Shown one piece after another: positions 53,260 through 62,281 of a stretch of 64,000 bases of DNA. The stretch comes from Paracoccus wurundjeri (lineage in GTDB: Bacteria > Pseudomonadota > Alphaproteobacteria > Rhodobacterales > Rhodobacteraceae), in NCBI RefSeq assembly GCF_030678915.1, contig NZ_JAUUTZ010000006.1, positions 124,001-188,000 of the forward strand. The letters are read 5' to 3'. A model generated the notes under the pieces. It was not told where the DNA came from. It did not search any database and saw only the letters and a program-made list of their open reading frames with translations. Both the position numbers and the translations under genes were made by a program. Positions within the stretch are counted from its first letter, which is position 1, and the number at the start of each line of letters is the position of its first letter.

Positions 53260-53925
53260 ATGACCTTCCGTCCCAAATTCATCACATTCGACTGCCACGG
53301 CACGATGATCTTCTTCGATATGGCCGGAGCGGCGCGCCATCATTACGCAGACCGTCTGTCCGCCGAGCAGATGGAGATATTCATCCGGGATTTCGCGGCC
53401 TATCGGCTGGACGAGGTGCTTGGCGCATGGAAACCCTATGCGGAGCTGGTGCATAATTCTCTGGAACGGGCCTGCAAGCGGAACGGCATCCCTTTCGACC
53501 CGGCTGTCGCCGCCGAGATCTACGAGCGTGTGCCCACATGGGGGCCGCATGCCGATGTCCCCGCCGGACTGTCACGGATCGCAGGCCGGATCCCGCTGGT
53601 GGCACTGACCAATTCGATGAACAGCCAGATCCCGCATAATATCGCGAAACTCGGCGCGCCGATCGCGCATGTCTTCACCGCCGAGGATGCGCAGGCCTAC
53701 AAGCCGCAAATGCGCGCATTCGAATACATGTTCGACATGCTGGGCTGCGGACCCGAGGATGTGCTGCATGTCTCGTCAAGCTTCCGCTACGATCTGATGA
53801 CCGCGCATGATCTGGGCATCAGGAACAAGGCATGGGTCAACCGTGGTCATGAGCCCGCCAACCCCTATTACGGCTATACCGAGGTTTCCGACATATCGGG
53901 TCTTGCCGATCTGGTCGGGCTGTAA
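53260..53925 (+). CDS. HAD superfamily hydrolase, haloacid dehalogenase type II-like (second copy)
   Basis: A 221-residue HAD hydrolase. Motif I is FDCHGTMIFF with nucleophile Asp11 and no second acid, the dehalogenase-like form; motif II is VALTNSMN; Lys in AQAYKPQ and Asp in SSSFRYDLMTA complete the site. It leads a two-gene plus-strand operon with a PuuB-like oxidase 15 bases on. Start confirmed by GGAG. Dehalogenation or phosphoester hydrolysis are both open. Confidence 0.82.
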   Translation: MTFRPKFITFDCHGTMIFFDMAGAARHHYADRLSAEQMEIFIRDFAAYRLDEVLGAWKPYAELVHNSLERACKRNGIPFDPAVAAEIYERVPTWGPHADVPAGLSRIAGRIPLVALTNSMNSQIPHNIAKLGAPIAHVFTAEDAQAYKPQMRAFEYMFDMLGCGPEDVLHVSSSFRYDLMTAHDLGIRNKAWVNRGHEPANPYYGYTEVSDISGLADLVGL

Positions 53926-53940
53926 GCGCCGGAGGCCGCG

Positions 53941-55230
53941 ATGAAATACATGTCCTATTGGCACGACAGCGCCACCCCCTTTGCTGATGCCCGGCAGGGA
54001 CCGGTCGAAGGGAATTATGACGTCGCGGTGATCGGAGCCGGTTTCACGGGGCTGAACGCCGCCCGCAAACTGGCGCGGGAAGGGCTGCGCGTCGCGATTC
54101 TGGAAGCCCGTCATGTCGGTGCGGGCGGCTCGGGCCGCAATGGCGGGCATCTGAATAACGGTATCGCGCATGGCTATGCCGAAGCGAAAGCCCATCTGGG
54201 TACGGAACGGGCGCACGCGCTTTATCGCGCTTATGACCGCTCGATCGACATGATCGAGCAGGTCATCGCCGAAGAGGGCATCGATTGCGATTTCCGCCGT
54301 TCAGGAAAGCTGAAACTGGCCTCGAAACCCTCGCATCTGAACGGGCTGCGAGCGAATTTCGAACTGATCCATCGCGAGGTGGATCAGGATACGCGCTGGC
54401 TCGACCGTAACGAACTGAGGGAAGAGATCGGCTCGGACGCGTTTCACGGCGCGATGCTATATGGCAAATCCGCGATGATGCATATGGGGCGCTATGTCGT
54501 GGGGCTGGCCGATGCGGCGCATCGCCACGGCACCCATATCTGGGAAGGGGCGCCGGTCACCGGACGCGAAGCCGTTGCGGACGGCTGGGAATTGCATACC
54601 CCCAAGGGCAGCCTTCGGGCCGAACGGGTGATTGCGGCAACGGACGGCTATTCCGGGGAAGTTCCCGGCGCACCGCTGCGATATTTCCGGCGGCGCATCG
54701 TCTCGGTCGGCTCTTTCATCATCGCTACCCGTCCACTGAGCGACGACGAGATCGCAGCCACCCTGCCCGGTAACCGGACTTGCGTCACCTCGATGAATAT
54801 CGGCAACTATTTCCGCCTGTCCCCGGACAACCGGCTGATCTTCGGCGGGCGCGCGCGGTTCTCGGCGGTCTCGAACCAGCAATCCGACGCAAAATCGGGC
54901 GAGATCCTGCGCAGCGCAATGACCCGTATTTTCCCGCAGCTGGCACAGACCGAGATCGACTATTGCTGGGGCGGCCTTGTCGGGATGACCAAGGACCGCT
55001 TCCCCCGCGCGGGCGAGGCCGACAGCATGATCTACGGCATGGGCTATTCGGGCCACGGCGCGCAGATGTCCACGTTGATCGGGCAGGCATTGGCGGATAT
55101 GGCGATGGGCCGCAAAGGGACGAATCCGCTGGACGGGCTGGACTGGCCGGCGATCCCCGCACATAGCGGCAAGCCGTGGTTCCTGCCATTGGTGGGGCTG
55201 TGGTTCGGGCTGAAAGACCGGCTGTCCTGA
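53941..55230 (+). CDS. FAD-dependent oxidoreductase, gamma-glutamylputrescine oxidase (PuuB)-like
   Basis: A 429-residue DAO-family flavoprotein. An N-terminal ~28-residue extension is followed by DVAVIGAGFTGLNAARKLA and AGGSGRNGGHLNNG, the PuuB-type pattern after the FAD loop. The C-terminal YGMGYSGHGAQMSTLIGQ contacts the flavin. Enzymes of this type oxidise the amine carbon of acylated or gamma-glutamylated amines to an aldehyde plus ammonia. Beside GNAT proteins it could act on an N-acetylated diamine. Start preceded by GGAGG. Confidence 0.83.
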   Translation: MKYMSYWHDSATPFADARQGPVEGNYDVAVIGAGFTGLNAARKLAREGLRVAILEARHVGAGGSGRNGGHLNNGIAHGYAEAKAHLGTERAHALYRAYDRSIDMIEQVIAEEGIDCDFRRSGKLKLASKPSHLNGLRANFELIHREVDQDTRWLDRNELREEIGSDAFHGAMLYGKSAMMHMGRYVVGLADAAHRHGTHIWEGAPVTGREAVADGWELHTPKGSLRAERVIAATDGYSGEVPGAPLRYFRRRIVSVGSFIIATRPLSDDEIAATLPGNRTCVTSMNIGNYFRLSPDNRLIFGGRARFSAVSNQQSDAKSGEILRSAMTRIFPQLAQTEIDYCWGGLVGMTKDRFPRAGEADSMIYGMGYSGHGAQMSTLIGQALADMAMGRKGTNPLDGLDWPAIPAHSGKPWFLPLVGLWFGLKDRLS

Positions 55231-55258
55231 CGGCTATCGGCCTTGCCGCTTCACCGTT

Positions 55259-56119
55259 TCAACCCAGCGAGTGCGAGGCCAGACCGAAAATCCGCATCCC
55301 TTCCAACGCCCGCCGCTGTTGTCCCATATACATCTCGGTCACGGTATCGTGGAGCCGCATTCCCGCTTCGGTCAGGAATTGCGAAAGTCTCTCATTTTGC
55401 GCCGATGTGTCGAGGCGAACGAACTTGCCTTCGTGCTGCCGGATCAGCGGGAAGGCAAGCGCCATCGCCATCCGCTCATCCTCGGCTACCAGCGGGCCGA
55501 TCACCACGCCGCGCCCGAATTTGCGCAGCAAGGCGAAACCGCAAATTTCGCCACTGCGCTCGATCACCATGCCCGAGGATAATTTCAGCATCATGTCCAG
55601 CGTCACCTTCCGCTCGGTCCCGTAAGCGATGCGGTCAAGTTCCCGCAACGCCGGAATATCGGCAGGTGTCAGCGGGCGAAGATGGGTTCCCGGTACCGTT
55701 TCCGGCACGGATGGAACACGGGCAAGACCCTGATGCTGCCGGATGACACCCAACGGTATGAACCCCTCGCTTTCATACAGCCGATAACCCGAATGGGTCG
55801 CGCTCAGCCGCAGATCACGGATGCCGCAATCCTTCCTGACCCGGCGCAACAGCCAGCGCCCGGTGCCTCGCGCCTGCAGACGCGGCGCGGTAACCATCAT
55901 GCCCAACATCGCGAGTTCCTCGCCCGCGGTAAAATACATGGCGGAACCCAGGGGACGACCGATCTCGTCAATGGCCAGATAGCCTTCGCCCAGCGAGATG
56001 AAAACATCCAGATCATGCGCCCGATGCGGCCAGAAGACGCCTACGGTCAATTCATGCAGAAGCGCGAGGTCCTCTGGTGTGATCGGCCTGGCCTGTGCGT
56101 CGAAATTATCGACCCGCAT
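55259..56119 (-). CDS. GNAT family N-acetyltransferase, two-domain (second copy)
   Basis: A 286-residue paralogue of the GNAT at 50916. Shared features: FWPHRAHDLDVF against GWPHRVEDWELN near residue 25, acetyl-CoA loop APRLQARGTGRWLLRRV, YRLYESEGF, and a second domain after residue ~150. The start at 56119 (MRVDNF) is chosen for its AAGGCGG site and because the length then matches the paralogue; an in-frame ATG at 56167 would add 16 residues. It is convergent with the PuuB-like gene (28-base gap), with a palindrome 80 bases upstream. Confidence 0.78.
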   Translation of the reverse strand: MRVDNFDAQARPITPEDLALLHELTVGVFWPHRAHDLDVFISLGEGYLAIDEIGRPLGSAMYFTAGEELAMLGMMVTAPRLQARGTGRWLLRRVRKDCGIRDLRLSATHSGYRLYESEGFIPLGVIRQHQGLARVPSVPETVPGTHLRPLTPADIPALRELDRIAYGTERKVTLDMMLKLSSGMVIERSGEICGFALLRKFGRGVVIGPLVAEDERMAMALAFPLIRQHEGKFVRLDTSAQNERLSQFLTEAGMRLHDTVTEMYMGQQRRALEGMRIFGLASHSLG

Positions 56120-56200
56120 CAGATCCGCCTTTTCCGAGCCGTCTTGTCCCGTTCCGCCGCTTACCATTATTCCGTCGCCTTACCATAATCGTCATGAACC

Positions 56201-56217
56201 GTCCTGTATTCCAGGAC
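56201..56217. promoter_or_regulatory. Inverted repeat GTCCTG-TATTC-CAGGAC upstream of the second GNAT
   Basis: Perfect 6-bp arms with a 5-bp spacer in the divergent promoter region between the GNAT gene (minus) and vgrG (plus), 80 bases from the GNAT start. A 17-bp dyad of this size suits a dimeric regulator such as Lrp or LacI type. No regulator gene is adjacent. Function inferred only. Confidence 0.4.
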
Positions 56218-56692
56218 AAATCTATTTTCATCGAGTGTCGCTTAAAAGCTGCGCATTTTTCTGCTGTATCTAACCTGTAGACGACAGCATTATGTGGTAA
56301 ATCCCGCTTGTGAAGGCTTCGATTGCGTTCAGCCCCCGATCAACGCGTTGTGGTTATTTAGACATCGCTCGATGATATTCCCTGTCAGTTGCCATGTAAA
56401 AACTCTCGAGTGAAATCATCGCGCAGGTCGCCACCCGTACGGCAAACCCATCCGGCGGCAATACCGCGCTTCGGAAGCGCAATGCTTTGCTGATCGTACG
56501 TCTCCCGGCATCCGCTGCGAAAGGCACAAAGTGGATTTATGCCCGGAATTCCGCGATTCCACAGCAAAAATGAGGCAGTTTTCCTCGATCCGATGCGTTC
56601 TTATTATTGTGATGCGTCAATCTAGGCTGTACCATCCGTATTCACCGAACAATCCAGTTTAGCTTGGTCCGGGATTGCAAGAGGAAACGCCG
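56218..56692. other. 475-bp upstream region of vgrG; no recognised gene
   Basis: Less GC-rich than the flanking genes, especially 56220-56320 and 56570-56660. It holds the presumed vgrG promoter and leader; a 60-codon minus-strand frame (56385-56567) is not convincing. No second gene, RNA or repeat is evident. The long low-GC leader in front of a secretion gene hints at foreign origin or extra regulation. Confidence 0.4.
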
Positions 56693-58747
56693 ATGAACGC
56701 CCCTTTTAAACAGTTCGAACGTCTTGGCCGCCTTTCCACGGAACTTGGCGAAGATGTTTTGGTTCTTCTGCGCTTTGACGGTACGGATTATCTTAACGAA
56801 TTGTTCGAATATCGCGTCGAAGCGCTGGCCACGCGCGACGATCTGGATTTCGACGCATTGATCGGCACCCATGCCACCGTCGAGGTCGAGGCGCATCAAT
56901 CCGTAAAACCATTCGACGGGATCGTGACAAGCGCCCGCTGGGCTGGCGTGGGTGAGAACGGGCACCGTTACGACCTGACCCTGCGGCCCTGGTTCTGGCT
57001 TGCGGGCAAGCGGCGCAACCAGCGGATCTTCCATCGCAAGACCGTGGACCAGATCCTGCAGGAATTACTAGGCGATTATGCCGGCCTGGGCGATCCTCAT
57101 CTTGAGATCAAGCTGAGCAATCAATATCCGGAACTTGAATACACTGTCCAATACCGCGAATCCGACCTTCAATTCGCCCGGCGTCTGCTGGAGCGTTTTG
57201 GGATCAGCTTCTATTTCCGCCACGACAAGGGCAGCCACACATTGGTGATCACCGATGACGAATTGAACCTTGCCGAAATCGGCGAGCGGCCCTTCAAGCG
57301 GTTCGACGGGCATCATCAATATGACCAGGAGCATTTCTGGGAATGGGCGCCCGAGCGCAATGTGACCACGGGTGCGATCCGGCAGACCGATTATAATTTC
57401 AAGATGCCCACCCAGAAGATGGAGACTGCCCATCAGGGCGATGCCGCATATGCTCAGGGTCAGATCGAAAGCTTCGACTACCCCGGAGATTATCTTGCCG
57501 AGGCTCCGGGCAAGATCCTGACGCGGATGCGCACCGCGCAGGAGCGTGGCGGGGATCGCCGCAACCGGGCCGTAGGCGACTGCGTAAGTCTGGCATCGGG
57601 GCTGCGGGTCAAGCTGGGCGGGGACAAGGTACCGGGTCACGGCGAAACATATGTCTGCCTGTCCGCCACACATAGTTTCGTCAGCGAAGCCTATGGCTCG
57701 GGCGGCCGGGACAGCGACGGTTACAGCTATTCCGGTTCATGGGTACTGATGCCGGACACCGCGCCAATGGTGCCGCCGAAACGCACCGATATCGCGCGCG
57801 TCTACGGCCCGCAAACGGCCGAAGTCGTTGGCGAGGGCGAGATCGACTGTGACGAATTCGGACGGATTCTGGTGAAGTTCCACTGGGATCTGGACCGGGC
57901 CTATTCGATGCGCTGCCGCGTCAGCCAGAACTGGGCAGGCAATGGCTGGGGCGGGATGGTGATCCCGCGCATCGGCATGGAGGTCGTCGTCGAATTTCTT
58001 GAGGGCGATCCGGACAAGCCGCTGGTGACGGGCTGCGTCTATAACGGCAAGAACAGGGTTCCCTATGACCTGCCCGCCAACAAGACCGTCAGCACTTTCA
58101 AATCAGATACCCATCAGGGCAGCGGTTACAACGAATTCCGGTTCGAGGACGAGAAGGACCGCGAAGAGGTCTTCATGCATGCGCAGAAAGACCATAACAC
58201 GATCATCGAGAACGATGAGAGCCACTCGATCGGCCACGACCGCAGCAAGACGGTTGGCAATGACCAGTCGGAATCCATCGGACATGACAAGACGATCAGC
58301 GTCGGGAACGACCACCGGGAAAATATCGGGAACGATATGTTTTACACGGTCGCGCGCAACCAGCAGGAGGATTACGGCAAGGATCATATCCACCGTGTCG
58401 GCAATGTGCACAAGCAGACCATCTTTGCCGATCACCTGTATGAGGCCGGCCGCAATTTCGAGGGCGAGGTTTTCGGACGCTATACCTTGGATGTGGGCGA
58501 CTCGATCACGAACAATACGAAGCGGCACACGCTGATGGCCTATCAGACGATGCAGATCAAAGGCCCCGGCGGCAAGATCACCATCGACGCCTCTGGCATC
58601 ACGCTCGAGGCGCCGACGATCTGGCTGAAAGGCAATGTCATCATGGGAGGCTCGGGCGGCGCGCAGGTCCCGACCCTGCAAATGGCCGCGCGTGAGGGTT
58701 TGCCGCTCTGCGAGGAATGCGGAAAATTCGACGAGGAACAGAAATGA
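56693..58747 (+). CDS. vgrG: Type VI secretion system tip protein VgrG
   Basis: The trimeric spike of a type VI secretion system, 684 residues. Residues ~1-370 are gp27-like (FDGTDYLNELFEYRVEAL; YPELEYTVQYRESDLQFARR), ~386-465 a gp5 OB-fold (CDEFGRILVKFHWD; NGWGGMVIPRIGMEV), and from residue 512 five consecutive octapeptide units of the form (S/T/N)(I/V)G(H/N)Dxxx, the beta-helix repeat of gp5. The C-terminus ends in a CEEC motif, with no recognisable effector domain. The start at 56693 follows AAGAGGAAA. It overlaps the PAAR gene; no other T6SS gene is in the window. Confidence 0.92.
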   Translation: MNAPFKQFERLGRLSTELGEDVLVLLRFDGTDYLNELFEYRVEALATRDDLDFDALIGTHATVEVEAHQSVKPFDGIVTSARWAGVGENGHRYDLTLRPWFWLAGKRRNQRIFHRKTVDQILQELLGDYAGLGDPHLEIKLSNQYPELEYTVQYRESDLQFARRLLERFGISFYFRHDKGSHTLVITDDELNLAEIGERPFKRFDGHHQYDQEHFWEWAPERNVTTGAIRQTDYNFKMPTQKMETAHQGDAAYAQGQIESFDYPGDYLAEAPGKILTRMRTAQERGGDRRNRAVGDCVSLASGLRVKLGGDKVPGHGETYVCLSATHSFVSEAYGSGGRDSDGYSYSGSWVLMPDTAPMVPPKRTDIARVYGPQTAEVVGEGEIDCDEFGRILVKFHWDLDRAYSMRCRVSQNWAGNGWGGMVIPRIGMEVVVEFLEGDPDKPLVTGCVYNGKNRVPYDLPANKTVSTFKSDTHQGSGYNEFRFEDEKDREEVFMHAQKDHNTIIENDESHSIGHDRSKTVGNDQSESIGHDKTISVGNDHRENIGNDMFYTVARNQQEDYGKDHIHRVGNVHKQTIFADHLYEAGRNFEGEVFGRYTLDVGDSITNNTKRHTLMAYQTMQIKGPGGKITIDASGITLEAPTIWLKGNVIMGGSGGAQVPTLQMAAREGLPLCEECGKFDEEQK

Positions 58748-58995
58748 TCGTTGCATGCGTGGGGGACCAGCATTCTTGCCCCATTCACGGACAGAACACG
58801 ATCGTCGAAGGTGGCAGCAGCACGGTCAACGGCCGCGCCATCGCCCGCGTGGGGGATAAATGCGCCTGTGGCGGCGTCATCGTGGAAGGGAAATCCGGAG
58901 CATTATCCGATGGAAAGCCCGTCGCCTATCTGGGCTCGAAGACCAGCTGCGGCGGGGTCATCAGTGCCTGCAGTGGAACCGCGCGCTTTTCGTGA
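58744..58995 (+). CDS. PAAR domain protein (T6SS spike tip)
   Basis: An 83-residue single PAAR domain that caps the VgrG spike. The proline-alanine-alanine-arginine-type turns appear as NGRAIARVGDKCACGG and SDGKPVAYLGSKTSCGG, with cysteines and histidine available for the zinc site (HSCPIHGQ near the N-terminus). The ATG overlaps the vgrG stop by four bases, so tip and spike are translated together. No C-terminal toxin extension is present and no effector or immunity gene follows; the next gene is an antisense helicase after 162 bases in which I see nothing. Confidence 0.9.
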   Translation: MIVACVGDQHSCPIHGQNTIVEGGSSTVNGRAIARVGDKCACGGVIVEGKSGALSDGKPVAYLGSKTSCGGVISACSGTARFS

Positions 58996-59157
58996 CTGTC
59001 GGTAAAAATTGCCACGCCGTCGATATTGCACGATTGCCCGCATCCATCCTGTGGATCCAGCGTCAGTCCGGTTTCTACGATAAAGCGCGCCCCACCTGCC
59101 GCCGATCCGGGCACGAAACGGCGGCAAAGTCATTATACAGCATAGCAAACAAGCTGC

Positions 59158-61131
59158 TCAACCTCGGGTTCTGGGGCGTCGCGGTGGCGCATTGCCGCCA
59201 TCTGGGCGTCGGGATGGCGCATGCTTGCCTTTGGGTTTTCCGGCAGGTTTGCCAGAAGGCTTTCCGCCGGTACGGGCTTTGGCTTTGGGCGCGGCCGGTT
59301 TGCTGTCGCGTGCCGGTGCCGTACCGCCTTTCTTGCCCTTGGCGGCCTTTTGCGCAGCACTCCAGCGCGGTTTTTTACGGGGTGTCTCGACAGATATCGG
59401 CGCGATATCGGTATCCGTAGGTGACCACGCGCGGGCAGGCTTGGCGGGAAGGTCCGTCGCTGGCATCGCCGTGGCTTTTTTGGCTTTAGAAGGCTTGTCA
59501 GCGGCGGGTTTGCCGATCTTCCGGAGCGGATGCCGTTCCGGCTTCTGATCAAGCGATGGTTCGCCTTTCAACCGGCACATCATCAGGCCCTGCTCAATCT
59601 CGATCACCTCTCCGAAGCGCGGAGCATCGGCAGTGGCGATCTGAACATAGGTTTCCTCGTCACGCACACGGATGGCGCCGATCGCATCGCGGGTGATACC
59701 TCCTGCCTCGCAGACCTTGGGCAGAATCCAGCGGGCCTCGGCGCGGCCGGCATGGCCGACCGACAACGCGAACCAAACCGAGGAACCGAATTCGCGCGGA
59801 GCGCGGGGCGCAGCACCCGAAGGCGGCGCGCTTTCCGTCAGTTCCTCTGGCGGCGGACGGCCTTCGCGCCAAAGCTGAACGAAAGCGGCTGCAACCTGCT
59901 CGGCTCCGGCACGGGCAAGCAAATCCCGGGCAATGGTCATATCGTCCAGCCTGGCGGTCAGTGCCGGATGATCCAGCATCCGCACGTCATCCCTAGCACT
60001 GACCTCTTCAGCGGATGGCGCCTTGCCCCACTCGGCCACGACCTTGGCACCCTGTAGCAAACGCTGTGCCTTCTTGTAATCCGCCGGCGTAACGACCAGC
60101 GCGGAAACCCCCTTGGCACCAGCACGACCGGTACGGCCCGACCGATGAAGCAGGGTTTCGGAATTGGTTGGCAAATCGGCATGAATGACCAGTTCCAGTC
60201 CCGGCAGGTCAATCCCCCGCGCAGCGACATCGGTGGCGATACAGACCCGCGCCCGTCCATCCCGCAGGGCCTGCAGGGCATGAGTCCGTTCTTGCTGGGA
60301 CAATTCGCCCGACAAAGCCACTACGCGAAAGCCGCGGTTCCCCATCCGCGCCAGTAAATGATTCACATTGGCGCGTGTCTTGCAGAACACGATGGCGGTC
60401 CGCGCCTCGTAGAATCGCAACAGGTTGAAAATCGCATTTTCACGATCACGGTTTGCGATCGACAGTGCCCGATAGGTGATATCGCCATGCTGCCGCGCCT
60501 CGCCCATCGCCGTCACGCGCAGGGAATTCTGTTGAAAATCCCGCGCCAGTTTCTCGATGGCCGCAGGCACAGTTGCCGAGAACATCAAGGTCCGGCGGGT
60601 TTCCGGCGCAGCCTGCAGGATGAATTCCAGATCCTCGCGAAAACCGAGATCCAGCATTTCATCCGCTTCGTCCAGCACCGCGACGCGCAGATCCGACAAA
60701 TCGAGGCCGCCGCGATCGATATGGTCGCGCAGGCGGCCCGGCGTGCCGACCACGATCTGCGCCCCACGGGCCAGCGCCCGACGCTCGGTCCGGTAATCCA
60801 TGCCCCCGACACAAGTCGCGATACGCGCGCCGGTCGCGGCATAAAGCCAGCCCAGTTCCGCCGCCACCTGCAATGCCAGTTCCCGCGTGGGTGCAATCGC
60901 AAGCGCAAGCGGGGCCGTGCCCTCTGTAAAGCTGCCGCCGTCACACAGCAGATCCTCCGCGGCGGCAATTCCAAAGGCAACGGTCTTGCCTGAACCGGTC
61001 TGCGCAGAAACCAGAAGGTCGCGCCCCCGTGCATCCGCTTTCAGCATCGCCTGCTGCACGGCGGTCAAAGTTTCATAGCCTCGTTCGGCCAGTGCTGCGG
61101 CCAATGGCGCAGCAATCTCGTTTTGGGTCAT
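59158..61131 (-). CDS. DEAD-box ATP-dependent RNA helicase with DbpA RNA-binding domain
   Basis: A 657-residue RNA helicase for ribosome assembly or RNA decay. The core runs from residue ~1 to 370: Q motif region TLTAVQQAML, Walker A AQTGSGKT (Lys49), PTRELALQV, GTPGRLRDH, LDEADEMLDLG, FSATVP, ATDVAARGIDLPG and HRSGRTGRAG. A DbpA/CsdA-type RNA-binding domain lies at about 450-525 (RARGE-free; core AEARWILPKVCEAGG). The last ~125 residues are a Lys/Ala/Pro-rich basic tail typical of alphaproteobacterial DeaD-like helicases. Confidence 0.92.
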   Translation of the reverse strand: MTQNEIAAPLAAALAERGYETLTAVQQAMLKADARGRDLLVSAQTGSGKTVAFGIAAAEDLLCDGGSFTEGTAPLALAIAPTRELALQVAAELGWLYAATGARIATCVGGMDYRTERRALARGAQIVVGTPGRLRDHIDRGGLDLSDLRVAVLDEADEMLDLGFREDLEFILQAAPETRRTLMFSATVPAAIEKLARDFQQNSLRVTAMGEARQHGDITYRALSIANRDRENAIFNLLRFYEARTAIVFCKTRANVNHLLARMGNRGFRVVALSGELSQQERTHALQALRDGRARVCIATDVAARGIDLPGLELVIHADLPTNSETLLHRSGRTGRAGAKGVSALVVTPADYKKAQRLLQGAKVVAEWGKAPSAEEVSARDDVRMLDHPALTARLDDMTIARDLLARAGAEQVAAAFVQLWREGRPPPEELTESAPPSGAAPRAPREFGSSVWFALSVGHAGRAEARWILPKVCEAGGITRDAIGAIRVRDEETYVQIATADAPRFGEVIEIEQGLMMCRLKGEPSLDQKPERHPLRKIGKPAADKPSKAKKATAMPATDLPAKPARAWSPTDTDIAPISVETPRKKPRWSAAQKAAKGKKGGTAPARDSKPAAPKAKARTGGKPSGKPAGKPKGKHAPSRRPDGGNAPPRRPRTRG

Positions 61132-61394
61132 TCGTTCTGCCTAGAATGGGCTCTTGGCCCGGGTTGACGGCCCGGTCCTGCCCGCACGCGGCCCACCACC
61201 CGCGCACCATCCAGAACAGCCGATCCGCAGCCCTACAACCCAGCCCCGGCAGAGTCAAAGGCTGTTTGTTCCCAGAGACAGGCAAATGAATCAGATCGCT
61301 TGACCCACTTAGGGCCGTTTCGAGAAGAGCCGTCGGTATAAAGAAGCCATGTAACCGGGTAATCCGCAGGATTGCCGCTGCGATCCGGGCAAGA

Positions 61395-61706
61395 TCAATG
61401 TGTCCAAGGGCCACGCCTGTCAGTCGCGAAATTCTCGCCATAGCCACGGGGACGGATATTCTGCGCACGCTTATGAGGTTCCTGCACGACGTAATCCAAC
61501 CCGAGCTCTTTCGCGTAATCTTCAGCCTGTTTGCGGGTCTCGAAACGCAGGCGGACTTGCGATTGCGTGTCATCGCTGCTGGTCCAGCCCATCAGCGGAT
61601 CGATTTCGCGCGGATCGGCGGGCGGGTATTCCAGCACCCAGTTCTTGCTGCGCGCGGTGCCTGATTGCATGGCGTTGCGGGCGGGCTGATAGATGCGGAC
61701 ACGCAT
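61395..61706 (-). CDS. ETC complex I subunit, NDUFS4-like (18-kDa accessory subunit homologue)
   Basis: A 103-residue homologue of the mitochondrial complex I NDUFS4 subunit, a hallmark of alphaproteobacteria. Typical segments: [16 protein letters not shown] at the start, [25 protein letters not shown], and [18 protein letters not shown]. It helps stabilise the peripheral arm of NADH dehydrogenase. It stands alone, followed by 263 bases without a gene before the helicase. Confidence 0.92.
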   Translation of the reverse strand: MRVRIYQPARNAMQSGTARSKNWVLEYPPADPREIDPLMGWTSSDDTQSQVRLRFETRKQAEDYAKELGLDYVVQEPHKRAQNIRPRGYGENFATDRRGPWTH

Positions 61707-61801
61707 GGCGGAATTCCTTACACTTGAACCGCCCGAGTTATCGCCAAAGCCGGGCCTGTGATCAAGCCCCTATGCGCTTCTGTCCCTCCGGGGGCAATCA
61801 T

Positions 61802-62119
61802 CTATTCTTCCAGGGTGTTTGCAGCCCGCTTCATCTCGATCTCGATAAAGGAAAGCGGTCCCGGTCCCGCGTTCCTGACATCATGCTGCACGCCTTTCGG
61901 TCGAAGATAGCTGTCGCCAATTTTCACGGGTTTCTCGGTCACCTCGCCATCCGCCTCATAGGCCATAATGGAATCCGTCAGGATCACGACCGCATAATCC
62001 ATTTCATGTTCATGCCATCCGGTCGTCGCACCAGGCGCAAAATCCCAGCGTGTGATCTTTGTGTGATCGTCTTCGGCAAGGACGGTCGGAACGGCAGAGG
62101 CGGTGGATTCGAACGGCAT
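61802..62119 (-). CDS. Small cupin-domain protein
   Basis: A 105-residue single-domain cupin. Cupin motif 1 is GWHEHEMDYAVVILTD (His/His/Glu metal ligands replaced in part), motif 2 GDSYLRPKGVQHDVRN with a further His. Such proteins range from isomerases to regulatory or stress cupins; no reaction is assigned. It is monocistronic between the NDUFS4-like gene and the divergent I78 lipoprotein. Confidence 0.8.
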   Translation of the reverse strand: MPFESTASAVPTVLAEDDHTKITRWDFAPGATTGWHEHEMDYAVVILTDSIMAYEADGEVTEKPVKIGDSYLRPKGVQHDVRNAGPGPLSFIEIEMKRAANTLEE

Positions 62120-62281
62120 TGCGGCTTCTCCTTGATCATGTGGCGCCTGAAAAGGGTAGCGTATTATCGCGAATTGTCACGGCCTCACTGGATATGCGGC
62201 ATATTTCCGTCTGCCAGATCAACCATGACGGGAACGGCTTCGGGATTCATGCGTTCTCTCGTGAAGACAGGAGGTAATCCC

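Noticed and set aside
47673..53925. Reading the two HAD proteins as proof of haloacid degradation
   Set aside because: The dehalogenase-like motif I is shared by many HAD hydrolases of other function, and no haloacid transporter or regulator is present.
58926..59114. 62-codon minus-strand frame overlapping the PAAR gene, considered as an immunity gene
   Set aside because: It overlaps PAAR antisense, has no ribosome site, no membrane segment and no similarity I recognise.
61132..61394. Possible tRNA or small RNA between the helicase and the NDUFS4-like gene
   Set aside because: I could not find a T-arm consensus or a cloverleaf on either strand, and there is no terminator-like hairpin with a T-run.
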